This document shows positions 57,433-64,000 of a DNA stretch of 64,000 bases, piece by piece. Position 1 is the stretch's first letter. Each line of letters opens with the position of its first letter. The translations under genes and the position numbers were made by a program. The DNA comes from Episyrphus balteatus. Its lineage: Eukaryota > Arthropoda > Insecta > Diptera > Syrphidae. The stretch is taken from NCBI RefSeq assembly GCF_945859705.1, contig NC_079134.1:33494576-33558575 (forward strand). Direction: 5' to 3'. The notes beneath the pieces were generated by a model. That model ran no database searches. It had not been told where the DNA came from and saw nothing but the letters and a program-made list of their open reading frames with translations.

Positions 57433-58552
57433 CACTGGTCTGCAAAATTTAACTTTTTTTTTCTCCTTCAAATAACTTTTTGATATTATGAAAGGTTAGA
57501 CTTTCTTGAATGTAAATCTGATTTCAGAAAAATTCTATCAGGTACCATTTTTATAAAAAATAATTTTTGAAAAATGTGAGTAGTTTCTAAAAAAAATCAC
57601 CCTTTTAGATTCATTTGAACTTGTATAAAATTAAAACCATTTGTCGCATTGAGCTCAAATTTGGAGGACTTATTCTTCATAATATGACCTATCGATTGAC
57701 ACCAAATATGTTTTTTTACATTCATGTTAACTCATTTTTTAAAATACAGATTGACAAAAAAAAGCAGACATTTCGAAAACCTTCACTTTTTAGTAAATCC
57801 TACATGAACAAAAGCTCCTTAATTAAGGAAAATGTAAAATATCAATGCCCATTATATTTAAAAAGTCAAATATGTAAAGAAAACCAAAATAAAATACATT
57901 CAACAAAATTTTTACGTGTTTTGTAATTTTATATATACTATTTTTCTATTAAGAAATAACTTATTTGTAATAAGCCATTCGATAAACTGCCTTGTAAAGC
58001 TTCAGATTTGTTTCTCCTAGAAACAATAGTACACTTTTCTTATAGTTTTTGATGTGCTGAGATAGAATCCGAAGTCAAAAAAATTCTATCACGTCAGGAT
58101 TTTAAGATATTCGCATTAAAGTATCAGAAAATCAAGTTTTTTTTTTAGAAAATCTCAAAAAAAAACTAATATATCTCAAAAACCATAGCTGACCGAAATT
58201 TTTTGAGTTCATATTCAAAATCAGCACATCAAAGTTCATTAGAAAAGTATACTTTTTTTCCAGGGAGAAAGATATATTAATTTTTAGAGATCAGTTTCTT
58301 TATGTTAAGATATGCCAAACCTACTAAACTTTTTCATAAACCGTATCAATTTTAATTGAAAAAGATTACATTGTGCCAAAATATTTTTTCGAAAACAGCA
58401 AAAAATTGGGTTTTTGAGATTTTCTAACGGGAATATCTAAAAGACGTGACGTGCTAGGTCAATTCTGACCTCAGATTCGGAATCAGCATACAAAAATCCT
58501 TTAGAAAAGTATAGTTTTATTTAAAGGAGGATTTCCTAGCAGACCATAGTGA
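57433..58552. mobile_element. TIR element, CACTGGTCTGC ends
   Basis: CACTGGTCTGCAAAATTTAAC with CTCCTTCAAATAACTT (left) is answered by the inverted CACTATGGTCTGCTAGG and CCTCCTTTAAATAAAAC (right). AA lies outside each end. The interior repeats a motif, ATTCTATCA(C/G)GT-AGG-like, around 57532, 58082 and in altered form at 58450, each next to TTAGAAAAGTATA-type text. No transposase; the 103-codon frame is A+T-biased and starts without ATG. Confidence 0.6.
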
Positions 58553-60528
58553 ATTAAGGGTTCCGGGATAATAAAACCTCAATCGTAAAATTTGTATTCA
58601 GGCGTTTAGTAAGAGAAAATCTAGAGGGTCACTGTGGTATATGCGTAACTTTTTTTGTGAACAAATCTTAATGCAAGTTATTCTATTCCTGAGTTATTTA
58701 TCAGGCGATTTGATCTTTGTTGAATATTATGTAACCTTACAAATGGTTTAATTTTTTCATTTTAAGCTTTGCAAAGAGGATGCAGCACTTCAAAGTCAAA
58801 AATTATAGTTTTGAACTTCTTCGACATTGAATAAAAAAAAAAGGTGGCAGCTTTTTCGTATTTCCCATACTTATATTCTTCAGTGTTCCGAATTTCATGA
58901 ATTTTTATCAATGGATGTGCAAATAACTTTTGACCCCCATAAGCACCAAAGGCACTATTTTCCAGGGATATCTCATGTGTCTGTCTGTACGCGTGTACGT
59001 CTCTCAAACTAATAGAAAATAATGTTCAGCTGTTTTGGAAGATTCCCGAGATTTTAATTTTAATGACCAAAAACGAAAAGCTTTTTTTTTTTCTTAAAAT
59101 CAGTTTTAACAATTTTGATTTAAAATGTGTAAGTAAATATTTTAACCATTATGATCAACGATAGGTAGGTACTTAAACCGATTTCTTTATTTCTGTCTTT
59201 CTCCCCAATGATTCTGATTTCAACGAAATTTTTTAAAAAGCGTTTGAGTAGCTGTAATACATATATGTACATATTTAAATTTTGAATAATTTTTTAAGTA
59301 TTTTTGAATTACAAAAAATTTTTTTTTTTAATTTTTCAAGAAAATGAAATAGATCTCAAGAAAATGTACTGAAAAGTGAGATAAGAGCTTAAGCTCATTT
59401 TTATTGCATACGAGCCATTATGTTGTTCTCTTGCCAATTAGAAAGAAAACTACCTCATAAGTTTTACATCTTCGAATTACCTCTGAAAACCATGGTTTTA
59501 ATCTGTGGAAGTGACTGTGGGACACCCTGTATATTTGACTTTTCCCAATGAGCGTAAATGATCTCATATGTGTAATGTTTATGGTAGTCCCTCAGCATCA
59601 TCATAACAATTGTTACAATGCTTACCATTGTCTTCCCACTCGTGATACATTATCATCACTCAAAGTGGTGGTCTTTCTAAGATGACAAATGTTGCTTTTT
59701 TTCCAAGAAAAGTCCAGTCTACTAGTTTTCAGATAAGATGATGATCTTATTTACTAATTATTCACCCTTACACCATTGCTTTCAAATTATAAATCTCTGA
59801 CTAAGAAAAATTAAAAAAAAAAAAAACAAGACAAATTTACCCCACTCACATCCGGTAGCCAAACGTCACTTTCGCCATCGGATGCATCTTTAAGAAAACG
59901 AAGAAGAAGAAGACTTATATCTATAACAAAATTCTAAACAAATTCAACAGAATTCAACTTGATACCATAAATCATTCAGCACATCTTCTTCCTATATCAT
60001 TTTCTTTTTCTTCTTTTCAGTTGGTTAAGGTTTGGTTTTCATAGCAAATCTTATTTTCAAGCTTAAGCAAGCAAGCAGCAAAGATGAAGAAGAAAATCCA
60101 ACAATTTAATTGAACACGAAACATCAGACAGCTGACACCAAACAAACGACAATAAAACCGCACAAAAGTTAAATAAATCGCATTCATTTTCTCAAATGCT
60201 CTTGCAGCATCAGCAGCTAGTAAAAATAACAACAACAAAAGTCGTATCACAGCCAACAGGAACAGCAACAGCAACAACTAGCGCCCCCCTTGTTCAATTA
60301 TATTTGATGGACGAACTTTGCTATTCTTCATGCCGCCAGGAGTGCTAAATACCATCGCACCGTCACCAACTTAAAAGCGACCTCCTCGTCCTCACTAAAA
60401 GAAAAACACACAAAAAACAAGTCACTTGCTGAATCCAAAGTCCATCGAGTTACACTTTCAATCTCATTGGCAGCCAAATATTATACAAACCCCAAACATT
60501 ATTAGGCGCACACTTTTCTATGTTTATA
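58553..60528. other. Spacer, partly higher complexity at its end
   Basis: One dispersed-motif copy at 58627. GTGTCTGTCTGTACGCGTGT lies at 58978. GGGACACCCTGTATA at 59520 is a common insect repeat-end motif without a partner. 59560-60520 is more complex, with (GAA)n at 59899 and CAG/CAA triplets at 60200-60275. No gene recognised. Confidence 0.45.
58627..58649 (+). repeat. Dispersed motif, copy 6
   Basis: TCACTGTGGTATATGCGTAA followed by a T-run and TGTGAACA, as in copy 2 at 32296. Confidence 0.6.
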
Positions 60529-60748
60529 GGTGAGACTGGGGCTATGTTGACAATTTTTGAATTTTTCAGACTTATTGTGCTGTAGGTCTCAAATTAAAGA
60601 ATTTAATTTCTAAAGTTACCTAAAGTTGTTAGATTACTGTTGTAATTTAAAAACTATTAATAGGTTTGAACTTCTATAGATTTCTCATTGCAGGGTCTTA
60701 GTTAGTGAAAAGTTAGGTAGAACATGTTCCAAATTCCTTTTGTAAGCA

Positions 60749-61546
60749 ATTGAATCGTTTATTTCAGAAACAGCATAAGTCCATGAGCACTAACTTTTCA
60801 GGAGCAACAAAAAAAACTGTTTTTTATGTTAAAACTCCACAACACTTCAAATTTAGAGTATGCAGAGTTATAATCTAGCTAAAGACAAATTTAAAAACCT
60901 TTAAAATATAAACCTTTTTTCAAGTCTTAGCAGGTTTTTAAGCCTTTAAAGTCGCTGGACTTATGCCGTTTCTGCTCAAGACGACTTTTTGTTGGTAAAA
61001 CTTTTGTTTTCATCTAGCTATAACTTTTGAACCCTGCTTCTGATTTTAATGAATAAAATAGCAGTAGATAGATTAAATATTTACCTCTTCATTGATGTAT
61101 AATTTTAAAGCTTGTGTGTCATGATGGCTGACAAAATAATTAAAAACTGGTAAAATGTCATATATTCAAGAGTAAAACACGCTGCCACCGCACAGCGAGG
61201 AAATCTGGCTATAACTTTTGAACCCTGAGTTCAATTTTAATGAATTAAATAGATATAGATAGAGTAATTCCTTACCTTTTTAAAGATGTATAACAAAAGG
61301 GTGTGCGTGTCAAGATTGCTGCCAAAATAACTTAAAACTGGTAAAAAGTAAAGTATTTAGCAGTAAATATTTCCATATATTTTGAACCCTTTCCTTTCAG
61401 TTTTCGTATTTGGGGGGGTCTAAATTACTTAATTTTTTTCCAGAAGATAAATAACTATACATAAATGAGAAATCTCCAAAAAAAAAAATTTGGGAAAAAT
61501 GGACTTACCTATGCTGTTTCTGAAATAAACGATTCAATTGTAAAGT
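60749..61546. mobile_element. Foldback-like element with internal tandem duplication
   Basis: CAATTGAATCGTTTATTTCA, GAAACAGCATAAGTCCA (60749-60785) is mirrored at 61502-61545 (TGGACTTACCTATGCTG, TTTCTGAAATAAACGATTC). A third inverted piece, CTGGACTTATGCCGTTTCTG, lies at 60957. Two tandem units of about 190 bp fill 61014-61375. The outer limits and target duplication are not certain. Confidence 0.6.
61014..61375 (+). repeat. Two tandem units of about 190 bp
   Basis: Both contain CTATAACTTTTGAACCCTG, ATTTTAATGAAT, AGATGTATAA-like, GTGTGTCATGATGGCTG or GTGCGTGTCAAGATTGCTG, CAAAATAA and AAAACTGGTAAAA. They differ by scattered substitutions and small gaps. Confidence 0.75.
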
Positions 61547-62292
61547 CGACAGGGCTCATAATTTTGGTGAAGCAGTATTAGACTTTTCCGTTTTGACACC
61601 TTGAAATGCAAATAAGGGTGTCCTGCTGTTGAAATGCGCATTGAACCTTTAACACGATTAAAACTATAGAATAGAAATTTAAACATTGATAGCTGCCAGG
61701 AAGAGGAACAAAAAGCTCACATCCGGAAACTTTATGAGTTCAACAGTAAATGGAGTATCCGAATCAATCCAGACAAGTTGGATCGCAACTATTGTTCCCC
61801 AGAAAACAGGAGGATGAGGCAGTTGACCAGATGGAAATTGACAGTTCCAAATGAAAAATGGGCCACATGACAAACAAAACGTCAAGTATCAACTTTCACT
61901 ATCTCCGCAAATCTGAGTATTTCCTGCACTCAGTGCTGTCTTACTTTTTAATGGTGGTTTTGAAAAATCAGGTTTTAGTCTTTGAAGGTATTTTAATTAG
62001 TATATATTATTTAAAAACATGATACTATACTTAATTATGTAGTTTAAATTATATTGGAGTTATAATTTCATATTAAAGTATTTTAAAAGTCTCTGATCAT
62101 AAAATAAAATATTAAAAAATAGTTCATGACAAGTGATCGCACTTAGAATCGAAAAATATGCGCTTAAAATATAGTCATTAAAATAGAAAATATGCACTTA
62201 AAATATGCATTTAAAACAACATAGTTTTATAAAATATCAATATTTCTTCTAAATTATAAAAAAAGCGTTAATTTCATTAAAATTTATATACA
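61547..62292. other. Spacer, no gene established
   Basis: 61680-61870 is more complex and gives a 62-codon plus-strand frame without recognisable motifs (EEEQKAHIRKLYEFNSKW). 61980-62292 is A+T-rich. Confidence 0.4.
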
Positions 62293-63290
62293 CTAGCCCA
62301 AAAAATTAAGGGAACAAAAAAAAAATGGTTATTTTTTTAGTGATTTTTGATAGGCTGTATCTCAGTTAAAAATGATCGCATCATGACAAAATAAAAAGCA
62401 TGTCAAAGCTCTATTCTTCTTGTTTTAGGATTAAATGTTTAAATATTTTCTTTCTAACGGTAAAATAGCTAAATCGTTGAAACTGTTCAAAAACCAAAAT
62501 TTTCCAATTTTTTTTTTTGTTTTTACTTTTCTCCTAAGAATGTAGGAAAATTTTTTCTGATCAAATAATTATTATTTTTAGAAAGGTTATTTATACGATT
62601 TTTTTTAGACTGCAATATCAGTCATCAAACCAAAAACCATACTTTTGACTTTGACTATCATTATCTCAACAACGGATAACTGTACAGAATATTCAAAGGC
62701 ACATTTAAAAATTTCATTCAATTCTCTACAAAGAAATTAAGTTTTCTTTGTCAAACAAAATGTTTTCTTATTTTTGAGATTAATTTATAAAAGCCATTAA
62801 AATATGCATTTTTACGGTTTTTAAGAAAATGTACCGCTTTTTAATTTCTATGGGTAGTAAGATTAAACTGAAGCTTAATTATTGAAGCTTAATATACCTG
62901 AAATTAATATGCAATGTTTCAGACTTATACATCAAGCAGTTTTTCTGTTGTGAGGGTTTGAACTTTTGAGATGAAATAAAACACCATATTTCTGCAGGTC
63001 TAAATGACTTACTTCTTTGAAATTTTTTATGGGCAAAATCAAATTCTTTTCAGTTTATTTGAACATTTTATTGATAAATATAGTTTTAACTTAAGATAAA
63101 CCAAGGAAAAACAAACAATTTTCAAAATTAGGAAAAATATCTTAAAATGGTATAAAAAACTTTTTTTCAAAATTTAACTTTTTTTGAAGCCCTGTATCTC
63201 AGAAACTCCAAGAAACTAAAATTCATTGAAAGGGTTGTTTTTGACTACTACCTCAATAAAAAATATGCAATTATTTAATATGCCTAGCTG
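62293..63290 (+). mobile_element. Possible DNA-element end, CTAGCCCAAAAAATTAAGGG
   Basis: TACACTAGCCCAAAAAATTA followed by AGGGAACAAAAA at 62289 resembles the terminus of Tc1/mariner-like elements. The following text has GGCTGTATCTCAGTTAAAAA (62353) and a later CCCTGTATCTCAGAAACTCC (63190). The inverted partner end was not found, so the right boundary is only where the A+T-rich text gives way to complex DNA. Confidence 0.35.
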
Positions 63291-63299
63291 TTTTTATGT

Positions 63300-64000
63300 A
63301 GAAGTTAGAGGTGGTGGAAAATTGCCTCGTAAGTTGCTTAATAAAGTAACAGCGTAGTCTTCTGGTAAAGCCCGGCTTTGGGTGGAAACGGAACAGCTCT
63401 TTGAATTTGACTAAGATATTTGTCATCAGTTTCGGATATTAGCTGCACTCTATCGGAAGAAGTGCTTGGTTCTTCTTTAATGCTTAGATGAGAGTCCTCT
63501 TTCCTTGATGTCTAAGGCACTCTAGTTTCAATTTGGCAGAGGCTATTTTAAAGCCCCAACACTCTCAGAACTCGGACAGCAATCATATGGGGACTTCGAA
63601 TCTTCTGGCGTATAGTAGTAGGGACATAAACTTAATGGAGAGGATCTCCACTACTACTACTGCTACTCCGACTCTTATGGTCCTTGTTGTTGATCAACAG
63701 CTTTAGGTTGTGTAGAGGAGAGTGCTTTTCTTGGAATCCAACACAGTTGTGTTCGCTGAAAAAGTTTTTTCAATAGTTTAAATAAAAGTTCTTCTAGTAT
63801 CTTGCTGAAGTAGCTGAGGTCTATTTCTTCTTCGAAAAAGCTTAAATTTTCGTAAGTCTCCATTTGTCGTGGAAATAACAGATGTTAATATAGCTGTTAA
63901 GAAGTATTACCAGAAGGATTACCGACGAATACGGTGGTTTTTTCCAGGTTCTGCTGACATTATGGAATGGTTCTTGTAAATGATGTCTTTGAAGTCCTCA
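63300..64000 (-). other. Complex, possibly coding-derived DNA, unidentified
   Basis: Composition changes sharply from the A+T-rich DNA before it. On the minus strand, ATG at 63863 opens a 62-codon frame (METYENLSFFEEEIDLSYFS...). A different frame further on reads KEEPSTSSDRVQLISETDD then KYLSQIQRAVPFPPKAG, and upstream EDFKDIIYKNHSIMSAEPGK with HRIRR precedes a stop. These look protein-like but sit in different frames and match no family that I can name. It could be a decayed gene, a fragment of a transposon polyprotein or exons of a host gene running off the window. Confidence 0.3.

Noticed and set aside
57615..57926. 103-codon plus-strand frame
   Set aside because: Starts without ATG, is Lys/Ile/Asn-rich in an A+T-rich element and has no domain.
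1..64000. CRISPR arrays, phage, operons, riboswitches or bacterial-type terminators
   Set aside because: The repeats are transposon-type inverted or tandem repeats without spacer-repeat regularity, and the composition and element types are those of an animal genome.

Overview
The window looks like repeat-dense, non-coding DNA from an insect genome, most likely a fly (Diptera). The evidence is strong A+T richness with long A and T runs, a piggyBac-type transposon, hAT-like and other small terminal-inverted-repeat (TIR) elements, and two 5'-truncated non-LTR retrotransposon ends, one with a (GTAA)n tail of a kind I associate with dipteran genomes. I found no rRNA, functional tRNA, CRISPR, operon or bacterial signal, and no convincing intact host gene. 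Most open frames are short, start at TTG/GTG/CTG, or lie inside repeats. The likeliest setting is an intergenic region or long intron.

Layout. 1-803: foldback element cut by the window edge (a complete relative is at 26091-27455). 2434-4308: piggyBac relic with TTAA on both sides and a broken transposase. 4610-5037: Harbinger-like MITE. 7115-10133: modular palindrome carrying two insertions. 10264-10728: MITE containing a tRNA-like 71-mer. 12637-14379: palindromic element with a 392-bp LINE insertion. 16290-23099: patchwork of decayed repeats. 23100-26090 and 27456-30024: higher-complexity, probably single-copy DNA. 30033-31694: three elements nested inside one another. 32404-33781 and 47704-49734: two palindromic elements of one family. 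37243-38426: element with a short-unit tandem array and a perfect 122-bp palindrome. 43003-44419: palindromic element. 44660-51627: a palindrome of almost 7 kb with arms of about 1.7 kb, carrying three later insertions. 53460-55165: degenerate minisatellite. 57433-58552 and 60749-61546: further TIR or foldback elements. 63300-64000: coding-like but unidentified DNA.

The theme of the window is long inverted repeats as hosts for other elements. Because each palindrome carries two copies of its arm, an insertion in one arm can be compared with the empty site in the other. This gives precise ends for several insertions and reveals their target duplications (18 bp and 13 bp for the LINEs, AA for a 1035-bp element, none evident for a rolling-circle-like element). 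If transcribed, the long arms would form hairpin RNAs that could feed the endo-siRNA pathway. Islands of more complex sequence (23.1-26.0, 27.5-29.4, 34.2-36.1, 40.8-42.6, 52.9-53.4, 55.4-56.4 and 59.5-60.5 kb) are the best places to look for host enhancers, promoters or small exons. Two weak signal-peptide-like reading frames (28279-28359 + and 55621-56097 -) are reported as candidates only.
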